DNA of 64,000 bases from Desulfobacteraceae bacterium (lineage in GTDB: Bacteria; Desulfobacterota; Desulfobacteria; Desulfobacterales; Desulfobacteraceae), in NCBI GenBank assembly GCA_016744295.1, contig JADGEQ010000006.1, forward strand, positions 1-64,000, read 5' to 3'. The first letter of the stretch is position 1. Every line of letters begins with the position of its first letter. Below, in pieces: positions 35,191 to 44,146 of the stretch. Made by a program: the position numbers and the translations under genes. The notes under the pieces are model-generated. The model was given only the letters and a program-made list of their open reading frames with translations. It did no database searches and had not been told where the DNA came from.

Positions 35191-36660
35191 TTATAACTCT
35201 GCGTCTGCTGAATATGTAAAGCCAACCCTACCAGTATCAAGAGAATTTGTTAGACCCAGAAAGAATCCATATACATTAGCCCCTTCTGCACTTAAACCAC
35301 TAGAATATGTATAAAAAATATCTGATAATACTATTGTAGGTATAATTCTTTTTTGTACTTTAAAGATTTCCGTACTTAAATAAAAAGTGCCTACTATTGA
35401 TCTATATTTTATACTAATTTCTGAGGCCTCAAAGTATCGTTGACACAAAGAAAGTTCTGTAACAATTGGTCTTTGTTCAAAGATAGTAGCAACTTCACCT
35501 GCTTCAAGTTGTATATTAGCAAGATCAAAAGTTCCTGATTGTTGACCTAAAGAATTTGTAAATGCATCATAAGCAGACCCCGCCTCAAACCAAATTCTTA
35601 CTTGTAGATGATCATTTCCATCAGTACCTATTACCTTTCCAGCAATACTTGGAATGTCTAAAATAACACTAAATTTCTTCCAAAAAGTTGTTAAGGCAAA
35701 GGTTGTAACAGGACCTTGTCCTGTGGTGGAGGGGCTTCCACCTGTCCCGAAATTTTGCGAAAAATCAATGGCTATATCTTTAGATGCATCAGCTTTAGCC
35801 TGAAATGAGAATGCCGCTTTTCCGCCAGAAAGGGTTTTTACACCTTCTATTCTTTGTTGTTTTACCACAAAGTTTCCTGTCCCTATTACACTACTAACCA
35901 CTGTCCTGCTAAAATACTTAGGGTTTTGTGGCACATCAACTTGCCCAAGGGCAAAGGTTTCTCGTGTATGAACTTTAGTAGAACCTACACTGCTATTAAT
36001 CCACCGATCATCTGATCCGTAATTATTGCCTGTTTGACTTATGCCCCTTTGCCAAATATCAGGCCCGCCATTTATTAAAAGATTCTTGCCCATATGCAAT
36101 CGGGTATCGTCCGCGTGATTGTCCCATTTTTTGGCTTGTGCATTGGACAAATGTTTTTCCTTGACCTCATCCGTATCGGTTGGGTCCAGTTGCTTTTGTG
36201 CATGGGCCAATACATCCGCCTTGGTGGCCACCGTGATATTCGGATCAATCACCAGGGACACCACATCCGCATTCTCAAAATGGACTGGGATCCGCAGAAT
36301 CATGTCCCGGACAGATCCGTCCGCTGCCACTGGCTTTTCCGTAACAGGAAAGTTGCCTACAATACAAAGCTGGCCGTCATCGCTTTTGAGACCCACTTCT
36401 CTAACTGTAAAAGGTCCGTCAGCAGCCGGGATGGCAAATTCAAAAACAATGGTGTTGGGATCGGATTGGCTTCTTACCTTGCTGCCGATGGCCCCGGACC
36501 AGACCTGGTTTACAAGAGCAGCCTGGCCTTTGTTGGGGATCACGGCAACTCCGTTACCATCTCCTACCACTGCCGTGGTTATATTGAACGGAACCTCCAG
36601 GGTGGCATCTCCCAGTTTGGTCAGGCCGGTGTCCGTCCAAAGTGTATAAAAATCAGTCAT
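35191..36660 (-). CDS. Tail fibre protein (P2 gpH-like N-terminus)
   Basis: A 489-aa fibre. Residues about 1-160 are the baseplate-attaching part shared by P2-like fibres (DUF3751-like: MTDFYTLWTDTGLTKLGDAT, FEFAIPAADGPFTVREVGLK, MILRIPVHFENADVVSLVID). Residues about 190-489 form a different, AT-rich domain beginning GKNLLINGGPDIWQRGISQT and containing VTELSLCQRYFEAS, a pattern found in carbohydrate-binding fibre tips. The switch in base composition at about 36060 marks module exchange. The tip determines host range. Confidence 0.85.
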   Translation of the reverse strand: MTDFYTLWTDTGLTKLGDATLEVPFNITTAVVGDGNGVAVIPNKGQAALVNQVWSGAIGSKVRSQSDPNTIVFEFAIPAADGPFTVREVGLKSDDGQLCIVGNFPVTEKPVAADGSVRDMILRIPVHFENADVVSLVIDPNITVATKADVLAHAQKQLDPTDTDEVKEKHLSNAQAKKWDNHADDTRLHMGKNLLINGGPDIWQRGISQTGNNYGSDDRWINSSVGSTKVHTRETFALGQVDVPQNPKYFSRTVVSSVIGTGNFVVKQQRIEGVKTLSGGKAAFSFQAKADASKDIAIDFSQNFGTGGSPSTTGQGPVTTFALTTFWKKFSVILDIPSIAGKVIGTDGNDHLQVRIWFEAGSAYDAFTNSLGQQSGTFDLANIQLEAGEVATIFEQRPIVTELSLCQRYFEASEISIKYRSIVGTFYLSTEIFKVQKRIIPTIVLSDIFYTYSSGLSAEGANVYGFFLGLTNSLDTGRVGFTYSADAEL

Positions 36661-36668
36661 ATTGCTCC

Positions 36669-37232
36669 CTATACATCATCCCCGATGCCGATGCGGCCCA
36701 GGGGGTAAACGGTTGTGATGATCCCGGAAAGGATGGCTGCCGAATAGGTGGGCACCTGGGTGATTCCTGCCGGGGTGAGTTGAATGCTGCCCAGGTGGCT
36801 TCTGGTGTTCTTGGCCTTCAGAGCCACTCTTTCCACTTCATCATAGGTGGCCGGGTTTACGGCATACCCGGCCGGGATAAGAATATTTAAGTCAAAGGTT
36901 CCCGGAGTGCCCTTGGGATCCTTTTCCCACCACTCAATCACTTCAACAGCAAATCCCAGGGATTCCAGAGCCGTTTCCAGGGCTCCCCGAGTGCCTTTAT
37001 GGCGGTGGACAATCGGGCTGTTTTTAATGACCTGGCGTTGCTGGGATTCGCTCCAGGAGGGATTCCATTCGTCCACTGAAACCGCCCAGGCAAGCCAGGG
37101 CAGGACAACAGCCGGGCATCGATCCGGATTCCATAGATCCCGGATGGAGATATCAATACCATCAATCCGGACAGCCTGGCTGCCATCAATGGCCTGTTCT
37201 AATGCTGAGCTGTTTGGCGGTAAAATAGTCAT
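36669..37232 (-). CDS. I: Baseplate/tail protein I (P2 gpI-like)
   Basis: A 187-aa protein of the P2 gpI family. SALEQAIDGSQAVRIDGIDI and the conserved WNPDRCPAVVLPWLAWAVSVDEWN are diagnostic, followed by HRHKGTRGALETALESLG. It begins two bases after the stop of J. It connects baseplate wedge and fibre. Confidence 0.92.
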   Translation of the reverse strand: MTILPPNSSALEQAIDGSQAVRIDGIDISIRDLWNPDRCPAVVLPWLAWAVSVDEWNPSWSESQQRQVIKNSPIVHRHKGTRGALETALESLGFAVEVIEWWEKDPKGTPGTFDLNILIPAGYAVNPATYDEVERVALKAKNTRSHLGSIQLTPAGITQVPTYSAAILSGIITTVYPLGRIGIGDDV

Positions 37233-37234
37233 GC

Positions 37235-38119
37235 CTACACCACAGTGATATTAGTGCAATAGGGAGCCTGGTGGCCCTGGGCAATGATGTCAGCAGCAGG
37301 GCTTGTCAGAATTACTTTTTTAACCCCTGGCTGGTGAAGTGCTGCATATATTCCTGAAAAGGTTACAGCATCCCCCAGCCGGTGACGGTTACTGGTATAT
37401 GCACTTGCCTGGGCTTTGGCCTCTGCCAGAACTACGCTGGGATCCGGACCTTCATAAAAGAAAAGGGTACCCGATATTGTATAGTTCAGGATCTCCGGGG
37501 CCTGGACCGTGACCTGGTCAGTAAGCGGCCGCACCATGCTATTTCCCAGGGTGGTTTCCACCTCTGTCAATACACTTTGATCCGGAGTTCCGTCCCCGTC
37601 CCGGCCCAGGATGGTCACCACCACTTCACCCGGATTAGGACTGGCTACAGAAGCGTCCCGGCAGCCAGTCACGGTCAGGGCATGAAAAATATAAGCCCCA
37701 TCCGGCCCGGCCGTGGAAAATCCTTCAGGTGCCATCTGGACCCGGCCCCTGAATTCTTCATTGGATTCCATGGTGGGATCGATGGGCGGTATTGCATCCG
37801 GATCCCCGGGATCAATGGTCTTTCGTTTAACCGGGGTCAGGGCGGCCAGGTGATCCAGGTCACCATCTTTGGAAAAGGCAAGCATGACGGCCCGGGCACC
37901 ATCGTTTACCCGCTGGCGCAAAACCATTTCCCGGTATGCTCCGGTTTCTAAAAGCTTGACCACAGGCTCGGATTCCAGATCCAGTTCGGTGGCCGCCTCT
38001 GGATACCGCTCCAGAAAATCGGTTTTCCAGTCTGCCAGGATATCTTCAAAGGACAGCTCTTCCACCACCTTTGGCGCTGGCAGTTGGGACAGATCTATGG
38101 CTGTATATGCACTGGTCAT
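37235..38119 (-). CDS. J: Baseplate assembly protein J
   Basis: A 294-aa baseplate wedge protein. Seen: DFLERYPEAATELDLESEPVVKLLE, VNDGARAVMLAFSKDGDLDHLAAL, and VTGCRDASVASPNPGEVVVTIL, all typical of P2 J. Its ATG overlaps the stop of W (ATGA type). Confidence 0.93.
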   Translation of the reverse strand: MTSAYTAIDLSQLPAPKVVEELSFEDILADWKTDFLERYPEAATELDLESEPVVKLLETGAYREMVLRQRVNDGARAVMLAFSKDGDLDHLAALTPVKRKTIDPGDPDAIPPIDPTMESNEEFRGRVQMAPEGFSTAGPDGAYIFHALTVTGCRDASVASPNPGEVVVTILGRDGDGTPDQSVLTEVETTLGNSMVRPLTDQVTVQAPEILNYTISGTLFFYEGPDPSVVLAEAKAQASAYTSNRHRLGDAVTFSGIYAALHQPGVKKVILTSPAADIIAQGHQAPYCTNITVV

Positions 38120-38451
38120 TGGATAACAATTCCTTCCATGGTGACAAGTTTGCCTTCAGGCAGATAAATTCCCACAAGATCCAGGATCAACTTTCCGGCG
38201 CTGGCCTCGGCCACCTGAACTTTTGACAGCTTATACCGTGTTTCCCATTGGTCTATGGCTTCGGCTGTGGCTGCAAAAATGTCCACGTTCAAACCCAGGG
38301 TCATGGGGTTGTCGATCAGGTCCGGCAGTTTGGAGCCGTATGCCCGCCTCATCACCCGGGTGCCGATGGGCGTTCCCAGGATATCTGCAACACTTTGGCG
38401 CAGATGATCCTGGCCGGTAAGGTTTTTGCCTGTGGCAGCGTTCATGCCCAT
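38116..38451 (-). CDS. W: Baseplate protein W (gp25/GPW-like)
   Basis: A 111-aa gpW/gp25-type wedge protein: LRQSVADILGTPIGTRVMRR and YGSKLPDLIDNP are the family's conserved stretch. It sits between a small unknown gene and J as in P2. Confidence 0.92.
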   Translation of the reverse strand: MGMNAATGKNLTGQDHLRQSVADILGTPIGTRVMRRAYGSKLPDLIDNPMTLGLNVDIFAATAEAIDQWETRYKLSKVQVAEASAGKLILDLVGIYLPEGKLVTMEGIVIQ

Positions 38452-38455
38452 GTTA

Positions 38456-38686
38456 TTATGCGTCCGCCTTCTTGGTCTTAACGGGTTTTTTAGTCTGCGT
38501 TTTGGATTCTTCGTGCTTGGGGTCTTGGGGCATGGACTCCTGGGACTTGGGTTCCTGATTTTTAGGTGTCAGGTGTCCGGACATTAAAAGATATTTGGCC
38601 TGGGCCTCGGTCAGACTGACCTCATCCCCTGGGGCCTTGTATTCTGTATTGGGCCTGCATGGCTTATTAACGGTAAATTTCGGCAT
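38456..38686 (-). CDS. Small hydrophilic phage protein
   Basis: A 76-aa protein with a folded start (FTVNKPCRPNTEYKAPGDEV, SLTEAQAKYLLMSGHL) and a Lys/Pro/Glu-rich, low-complexity tail. The first half resembles the short 'FluMu-like' additions often found beside V in Mu-like tails. It is placed 4 bp from gene V. Function unknown. Confidence 0.6.
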   Translation of the reverse strand: MPKFTVNKPCRPNTEYKAPGDEVSLTEAQAKYLLMSGHLTPKNQEPKSQESMPQDPKHEESKTQTKKPVKTKKADA

Positions 38687-38689
38687 TCT

Positions 38690-39286
38690 TTATTCTCCTA
38701 AAATTGAAGTTCTGCCCCCATTGGGACATGCATGGTCATGTCCGGTGATTTCTTTGCCGTCCGCTTTAATACTGGGAGCGGAAACAGATCTGCTGCCGGT
38801 TACCTTGGGGGCAGCCATGGAGGTGTCACTGGTAATGGCCTCTGTCACATGAAGGGGACCGTTGATTCTGACATTAGCGGTGATAATTACATCCTCGGCC
38901 ATGGCTTCAATGGTTCCCGGGATAATTGCTTTGAGCAGGTGGGCTGCCCGGTCATACTCGATAACGGCACCATCGCTGAAAATCCAGCGCCGGATCGTGG
39001 GCACATCTGCCGGGGCCGGGAAGGCATCCTGATAAAGGCTGGGCAGCACAATGCCCAGGCCAGGATCCCCGGATGGGCAAAGCAGCACCACCTGTTCTCC
39101 GGGTTCCGGTGCCCACCAGTCCCTATCCTTGCCAGCCCGTCTGGTGACCCAGGGTAAAAAGCCCGTGACAAGATTACCGTCTTTCACTTTGACCCGGTCC
39201 CCGTTCAATTCCACAACTGTGGCAATGCGGATGATATTGCCCAGCTTTCGTTCCAGCTCAGCTACTCTGTAATCAATGCTCGGCAT
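38690..39286 (-). CDS. V: Baseplate spike protein V
   Basis: A 198-aa P2 gpV-type spike. OB-fold part: NIIRIATVVELNGDRVKVKD, FLPWVTRRAGKDRDWWAPEP and GEQVVLLCPSGDPGLGIVLP. The C-terminal beta-helix tip ends with GHDHACPNGG, close to the His-containing metal-binding apex of spike proteins. It is the membrane-piercing tip of the tail. Confidence 0.92.
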   Translation of the reverse strand: MPSIDYRVAELERKLGNIIRIATVVELNGDRVKVKDGNLVTGFLPWVTRRAGKDRDWWAPEPGEQVVLLCPSGDPGLGIVLPSLYQDAFPAPADVPTIRRWIFSDGAVIEYDRAAHLLKAIIPGTIEAMAEDVIITANVRINGPLHVTEAITSDTSMAAPKVTGSRSVSAPSIKADGKEITGHDHACPNGGRTSILGE

Positions 39287-39840
39287 CAGGGGGTCTCCTT
39301 ATTTTCAATCACCTGATAATCATCCTCATGGCCTTCCCCTATGTCGGGAGAAAGGCCGATATAAAGTTTGGACGGCATGGGCAAATCTGTTTTAAAAACA
39401 TCATCCCCCAGGCGGACCTTCTGCTGCCAGGTCACGGCCCACAAGGCCACGCCTTTTTTGGCAATCATGCCTGAATAAAGGTTCTTGGATGAAGCTGTGC
39501 CGGCACCAAAAACCTGGTCCGGGTATCCCCAGTTCTGACCGCAGACTTTAACGATCAGGCATTCGGTCATATTCAGGGCAGCATCTGCCCTGGGCAGTTT
39601 CTTCTGGTCTGTAGCCACCACATAGGCCGCAAAGGTAACGGGAACATCCTGCTCACCGGTGCCAACTTCCTTGGGTTTGCCCGTGGCCAGGATCGAGACA
39701 TACACAGCCGGAGCCTTGCCGGATATCCGCTGGATCTCTTTTAGATCAAACCGGCCGCCGTGGGATTCGCATGTTTTAAGTTCCGGCAGCCAGAGTCGCA
39801 TCTGTTTACAAATGGAATTGATTACATCATTTAAGGTCAT
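39286..39840 (-). CDS. DUF1834 family phage protein (Mu gp37-like)
   Basis: A 184-aa protein of the DUF1834/gp37 family found between head-completion and tail genes in Mu-like phages. Seen: GKAPAVYVSILATG and DVPVTFAAYVVA in the N-terminal half. Its start overlaps the stop of gpG (ATGA) and its end shares a base with V's start. Probable tail terminator role, inferred from position. Confidence 0.8.
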   Translation of the reverse strand: MTLNDVINSICKQMRLWLPELKTCESHGGRFDLKEIQRISGKAPAVYVSILATGKPKEVGTGEQDVPVTFAAYVVATDQKKLPRADAALNMTECLIVKVCGQNWGYPDQVFGAGTASSKNLYSGMIAKKGVALWAVTWQQKVRLGDDVFKTDLPMPSKLYIGLSPDIGEGHEDDYQVIENKETP

Positions 39841-40292
39841 GCCGCCTCCAGGAGCTGGTCATCAATCCACTGATCTACAATAGCCAGGATATCGTCTTCA
39901 TTTTCTTCAGACAGGCCAAGGTAGGGCCGGGCTTCAATGGGGATATCCACCTCTTCTCCGCCAAACTGGTGGATGGCACCGTAAATCAGATTGGTTCCAA
40001 CCACCACCGCATCATTGTCCACCTCAAAGGTGATGGATTCCAGCAGATCCCCTTCACCTTCCAAAAGGCTGTGGCCGCTGTGGCGGGTGGGTTTATAATC
40101 ATCGGACCACTCCGCCCACTCATCACCGGTAATCGGATCAGATTTTTCCGATTCGATCCGTCTTCTGGTTTGACTTTCCACCTCAGATCCCACAAGATCC
40201 AGAAGTTCGCCCAGCTCCATATCAGCCAGACGTTCCAACCGCTCTGCCAGCCGGGCAAACTCCGAATCTATGACAATACCGACATCAGCCAT
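39837..40292 (-). CDS. Virion morphogenesis protein G
   Basis: A 151-aa protein of the Mu gpG / P2 gpS tail-completion family: RRRIESEKSDPITGDEWAEW followed by LLEGEGDLLESITF and YGAIHQFGGEEVDIPIEARP, the conserved family end. It joins head and tail. Start is two bases behind the upstream stop. Confidence 0.9.
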   Translation of the reverse strand: MADVGIVIDSEFARLAERLERLADMELGELLDLVGSEVESQTRRRIESEKSDPITGDEWAEWSDDYKPTRHSGHSLLEGEGDLLESITFEVDNDAVVVGTNLIYGAIHQFGGEEVDIPIEARPYLGLSEENEDDILAIVDQWIDDQLLEAA

Positions 40293-40718
40293 TTATAAAC
40301 CTGCCATGGTGTCCCGGGAGAACAAACGCCCGGGACCGGAAAGGGTAACCCCACCGTTGGGGCTGGCCTCGGTTTCCTCAATGCCCAGGACCATGATGCC
40401 GGAAGAAATCCGGCCCAGAGTTTTTAAGGCATCTTCATACCGCTGCCGACGTTCTTCAGTATTGCCTATGGCATCAGAAATCATCCGGTAAAGGGCAATA
40501 TCCACGGACAGTCGGACAAGGATCTCCGGGGGATCCGCCAGGGGCAGACTGTGTTTGGCCGCCAGATATGGGTCAATCTCGGCAGCCGCATCGGCCAGAG
40601 CCTTTTCAACGGCTGCCCCATCCACGATCTCTTCATCGGGATCCTGGGGATCCGGCATCATGGGGTAATTGATATCATCGTACCGGTCGTCAATATCCTG
40701 TTTGGTTGCATAAGGCAT
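40293..40718 (-). CDS. DUF1320 family protein (Mu gp36-like)
   Basis: A 141-aa head-tail connector type protein: MPYATKQDIDDRYDDIN, AAAEIDPYLAAKHSLPLADP and RLSVDIALYRMISDA, which is the DUF1320/gp36 core. It continues directly into gpG with one base between stop and start. Confidence 0.9.
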   Translation of the reverse strand: MPYATKQDIDDRYDDINYPMMPDPQDPDEEIVDGAAVEKALADAAAEIDPYLAAKHSLPLADPPEILVRLSVDIALYRMISDAIGNTEERRQRYEDALKTLGRISSGIMVLGIEETEASPNGGVTLSGPGRLFSRDTMAGL

Positions 40719-40723
40719 GGGGC

Positions 40724-41188
40724 TTATTCCTCGGTCTCATCCTGGGATAGAGTTCCAGCCTCTGCCTGGATGATCTCCCAGGCCTGGTCACGTTCAACCG
40801 CATCAACATTCCGGCCCAGAATCTGTTCCATCGCTTTGATATCAGGAGCACCTGACTTAATCGTATTCCCGTCGGTAATAGCCCTCCGGACAGCTTCCAA
40901 AACTTTCGGGGCCATGTCAGACGCTTGGTTTGAACCCACATCCGTGGACGCAGGTAGACTCTTTTCAGGGCCAGATAAAGAATTGTTAGAATTTTTTTCA
41001 ATCGGCTTCTCCTTGGTTGCGGGTGCTTTCGCCTTCTGGGTAATGGTCACACTGAGCTTGGGCTCATCTAAAAGCAGCTCCAGTTCTTTTTGACTGAAGC
41101 GGTCATCCGGCCAGGTGACCAGGTTTTTTGAATGGGCTTCGCCGCACCGGCGAAACCCGTCTTTGCTGGATCGTATAACTACGGACAT
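40724..41188 (-). CDS. HI1506-related protein (Mu gp35-like)
   Basis: A 154-aa protein with the N-terminal pattern of HI1506/gp35 proteins (SVVIRSSKDGFRRCGEAHSK) and a linker rich in Ser, Asn and Pro before an acidic helical C-terminus (APKVLEAVRRAITDG, DAVERDQAWEIIQ). It sits directly behind the major head gene. Role in capsid maturation is suspected, not known. Confidence 0.75.
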   Translation of the reverse strand: MSVVIRSSKDGFRRCGEAHSKNLVTWPDDRFSQKELELLLDEPKLSVTITQKAKAPATKEKPIEKNSNNSLSGPEKSLPASTDVGSNQASDMAPKVLEAVRRAITDGNTIKSGAPDIKAMEQILGRNVDAVERDQAWEIIQAEAGTLSQDETEE

Positions 41189-41214
41189 TAATGCCTCCTA
41201 ATTATGCTTCAGGG

Positions 41215-42117
41215 TTAAATCCAGTCCGGGACCAGAAGTTCAAGTTTGCCGTGGAGGGTATTGGTTTCCCCGCCTGCAACGATTTCCTTCATAATTTCTT
41301 CAGCCAGTTTTTCCTGGCCGGAACGCACCACCAACAGGTTGGGACGGATGCCCAATTTTTTACCGCCATCTGCCTTAAAATCTTTCATGGCTTCCAAGGC
41401 AGCCCAGATATTATCCGCATTGAGGGTGGCTTTAGAACAAAAGGCCATCTGCCAGAATCCGTACCCGGCATTCGCCCTGCAATCCACACCATAGCGGAAC
41501 TGCTTGGACATGAAGACCTGCTCATCCTTGGGGTCGATCATCCGCTCAAACTTCATGGGACGCCGCTCCTGATAAATCAGGGGTTTTAATGCCCGGGTGG
41601 TGTCCAGAAGGAACCAGGCAGGCCCGGCACCGTCAATGTAATTGGGCACAGAAACTGCTGTACCTGTTCCATCGACATTGGGATAAACCGGATGGTCAAT
41701 ATCAAAAAAATATTGCCCGTCATAGCAGTCCTCTGTCAAACCGGCATCCAGTAACGGAAAAACCAGTTCATCTGGGAACACTTCAGCCGCCCGGCCCATT
41801 TCCTGAAACAGAGGACCGTACACGCCGATTTCATCATCTTCTATGTCATCCCGATCCACACCAATGGAGGACTCAAAGGGTTTATTCACAATGCTGTAGG
41901 CATGGGCTGCCATGGCATTAATCACACGATCACCAATCCATTCCCGGAATGCGGGCCATTTACCCAGCCACCCGTAAGTGGTGGACTTGCCGCTGCTGGG
42001 AACCTTGGTGGCCACTGTTAAAAATTGGGACTTGGCCATGCTCTGGCCTTCCTGAAACTTTCTGCTGTAGCCCACCATCAGGGCCTGCAAAACAGCCGGA
42101 GTCACAATGGTTGTCAT
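41215..42117 (-). CDS. T: Major head subunit T (Mu gpT-like)
   Basis: A 300-aa capsid protein of the Mu gpT family: ALMVGYSRKFQEGQSMAKSQ, VPSSGKSTTYGWLGKWPAFR, EWIGDRVINAMAAHAYSI and ESSIGVDRDDIEDDEIG are the conserved N-terminal block. Length (300) equals that of Mu T (305). It follows protease and scaffold with one base shared (42117). Confidence 0.93.
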   Translation of the reverse strand: MTTIVTPAVLQALMVGYSRKFQEGQSMAKSQFLTVATKVPSSGKSTTYGWLGKWPAFREWIGDRVINAMAAHAYSIVNKPFESSIGVDRDDIEDDEIGVYGPLFQEMGRAAEVFPDELVFPLLDAGLTEDCYDGQYFFDIDHPVYPNVDGTGTAVSVPNYIDGAGPAWFLLDTTRALKPLIYQERRPMKFERMIDPKDEQVFMSKQFRYGVDCRANAGYGFWQMAFCSKATLNADNIWAALEAMKDFKADGGKKLGIRPNLLVVRSGQEKLAEEIMKEIVAGGETNTLHGKLELLVPDWI

Positions 42118-42623
42118 TATTTTATCTCCTTTTTACTTTTGAGATACTCATCTTCAGGAATGCCCAACTGCTGGCAAACCGCCTTATCCTCGGTTGTCAA
42201 AGACCCTTTGTTCTGATTCAGATCCTTGTCTTTCAGGTCAGTGTCCTGGGCCATGGCCGGAGCTGCTTTTGCAAACTCCTTGAACCTGTCCAGTCCGCCC
42301 TCTGTCCGGCACTGTGCCGTGTGATAGTCCTTGCTGGCCGGGGTGATTTTGCCGTCTGTCAGGGCCTGGTTGATGGCTGTGTCAATCTCATCACCCAGGG
42401 TCTTGGTTTCCTGTTCCTTGAGTTTTTGCTCTGCATTGGTTGCGCGGGTTGTGACCGCATCATAATCACCACGCGGAACAAATTTTTCCAGGGACGGGGT
42501 CTCGGCCCGGTTCTGTGCCGTGGCCAGGTCTCCTTTCAGGTCCTTGACCTTGGCAAGCGCCTGTTCATCGGTTGTACCGTCTGTAAGCCCCAGGGCCTGG
42601 CAGATGGCTTTGAGTAAATCCAT
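42117..42623 (-). CDS. Z: Scaffold protein Z, nested in protease gene
   Basis: A 168-aa product from an internal in-frame ATG at 42623 (MDLLKAICQALGLTDG). AAGGAG stands six bases upstream, a far better site than that of the full-length gene. In Mu the scaffold Z is made the same way from the 3' part of gene I. The sequence is almost all helical and charged (EQALAKVKDLKGDLATAQNR), as expected of scaffolds. Confidence 0.78.
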   Translation of the reverse strand: MDLLKAICQALGLTDGTTDEQALAKVKDLKGDLATAQNRAETPSLEKFVPRGDYDAVTTRATNAEQKLKEQETKTLGDEIDTAINQALTDGKITPASKDYHTAQCRTEGGLDRFKEFAKAAPAMAQDTDLKDKDLNQNKGSLTTEDKAVCQQLGIPEDEYLKSKKEIK

Positions 42624-43130
42624 ACCTTTCTCCTTAATTTGGGTTTCTTCCTGATTCAGTAATTCACTGATCAGTGATTCACTGTTTAGGGCCGTAAGGT
42701 GCAGGTTAGGCTGGTTGGTCAACCCGGCCGATGTCAGCCGGACAATCCGGCGTTCCTGTCTGGTAAAAACAAAGACCGGGGACAGATAACGGTATCGCTT
42801 GTTTTCCACGTCATCGGTCCCCTTATCCGTCCATTCGATCCTGCCCCAGATGGCCCCGTCCCTGACTTCCATTTCCTTTATCCATCCCGCTGCCGGTGCT
42901 GGCTCCCCTTGTGGTGCTTTTTTCTCGGTGGCATGTTCCCAGTCAATGGGAAGATCAGCACCGTTTGAATCGAAAGCCGTCACCACCTGGTCAGGGGTGG
43001 GGTTGATCCATTTGCGGCCATCCCGTCCAACGACAAGATCACCGGCAGGTATCAGCTCCACCCAGCCTGGCAGGGTGCCGTCTTCAGGCAGCCGGATGTT
43101 CAAGGCAATTTTTAAAGTTTTCTTATCCAT
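42117..43130 (-). CDS. I: Phage prohead protease I (Mu gpI-like)
   Basis: A 337-aa maturation protease. The N-terminal half is the gpI domain (IPAGDLVVGRDGRKWINPTP, DLPIDWEHATEKK with the conserved His, WGRIEWTDKGTDDVENKRYR, LSPVFVF). The C-terminal half is helical and charged and doubles as scaffold (see 42117-42623). I chose the ATG at 43130 because the family N-terminus is DKKTLKIALNI-like; a frame upstream reaches 43268 without family resemblance, and neither start has a strong ribosome-binding site. It cleaves scaffold and itself in the prohead. Confidence 0.85.
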   Translation of the reverse strand: MDKKTLKIALNIRLPEDGTLPGWVELIPAGDLVVGRDGRKWINPTPDQVVTAFDSNGADLPIDWEHATEKKAPQGEPAPAAGWIKEMEVRDGAIWGRIEWTDKGTDDVENKRYRYLSPVFVFTRQERRIVRLTSAGLTNQPNLHLTALNSESLISELLNQEETQIKEKGMDLLKAICQALGLTDGTTDEQALAKVKDLKGDLATAQNRAETPSLEKFVPRGDYDAVTTRATNAEQKLKEQETKTLGDEIDTAINQALTDGKITPASKDYHTAQCRTEGGLDRFKEFAKAAPAMAQDTDLKDKDLNQNKGSLTTEDKAVCQQLGIPEDEYLKSKKEIK

Positions 43131-43336
43131 GCCGGTATAAATACCAGGTGGGGAGGAAAGAGGTATTTCAAACGCTTGAAGATAACGATCTGGGGTTTTT
43201 AACACTGGAATGCGCGATTGCGATAAAGGAAAAGAGTAAAGATATGGTGTGAATGGCCTGAAAATCAATTTTACGGACTAATCAGGCCTTGCTCTGGATA
43301 ACGACATGATCCAGGACTTGTACGGGCAAATTTCGG

Positions 43337-44146
43337 CTATTTTTCAGGTTTCTCCTGCCAGGCCTTTTTTGCTGCCCCGGCATCGTCGGGATGAGCGGCT
43401 TTGAACTTATCCTCCAGAAGATTGCGCAAATTCTTGTCCCGGCCCTTGCCCGGATTATAATCCCAGCCCGGATCAATGCCCTGGGCGACAAAGACTGTTT
43501 CCCCGGTTCGTTTGTTTTTCCATTCCTGCATCTGGATCACCGGGGCTTGGGTCACACCGCCCAGACGTTCGGCTTCCCGCTGGCTGATCTGCCTGATCCG
43601 GCACTTGCACCCCCAGCCGTTGGGCGGGAAATGACTATTCCAGAATTCATGGTCCACAGGAAGAATCAAACCGTTCCAGGACAAATGCAGATCCCGGTGA
43701 ACCCGGGACGGCCCCAGGGAATATACAAAAAAGGGTCGGTATTTTTTAGTCCGCTGCGCCCGGTCCCATTGCCCGGCTGCCCGGGCTGTTCTCATGTTGG
43801 CCCGGTAAATGGTTTTAAGCCGCCTGGGGGATCCCAGTTGTGCCTGGACGGTTTCTCCTGTCTTAGGATCCACCACATCCTGGATGCCCCACCAGCCTTT
43901 TCTTTTTAAAATCGGCTCAAGCTGCTTGCGGAACTGCTGAAAGGTTTCCCCGTTTTCAATGGCCTTGTCCACAGCCGTCCGGATATCTTCCAGCAGATCC
44001 ATTTCAGTAGCCTTGGCAACGGTAAAGGCATTGGCATGCTCAGCCTGCCACACATCCCGCCAGTCAAAACCAATCTTAAAGCCCTTGGCCCTGAAGTACT
44101 CCAGGGCCTCCTTGGGCATCGGCCCTGGATGATACCCTTCAGCCAT
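43337..44146 (-). CDS. F: Phage head morphogenesis protein F (SPP1 gp7-like)
   Basis: A 269-aa minor head protein. Seen: MAEGYHPGPMPKEALEYFRA at the start, YRANMRTARAAGQWDRAQR, and the C-terminal HFPPNGWGCKCRIRQISQRE, diagnostic of the Mu F / SPP1 gp7 group. The ATG at 44146 overlaps the portal stop (ATGGCTGA). About 200 bp of non-coding sequence follow, where Mu has gene G; here G lies further downstream. Confidence 0.9.
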   Translation of the reverse strand: MAEGYHPGPMPKEALEYFRAKGFKIGFDWRDVWQAEHANAFTVAKATEMDLLEDIRTAVDKAIENGETFQQFRKQLEPILKRKGWWGIQDVVDPKTGETVQAQLGSPRRLKTIYRANMRTARAAGQWDRAQRTKKYRPFFVYSLGPSRVHRDLHLSWNGLILPVDHEFWNSHFPPNGWGCKCRIRQISQREAERLGGVTQAPVIQMQEWKNKRTGETVFVAQGIDPGWDYNPGKGRDKNLRNLLEDKFKAAHPDDAGAAKKAWQEKPEK

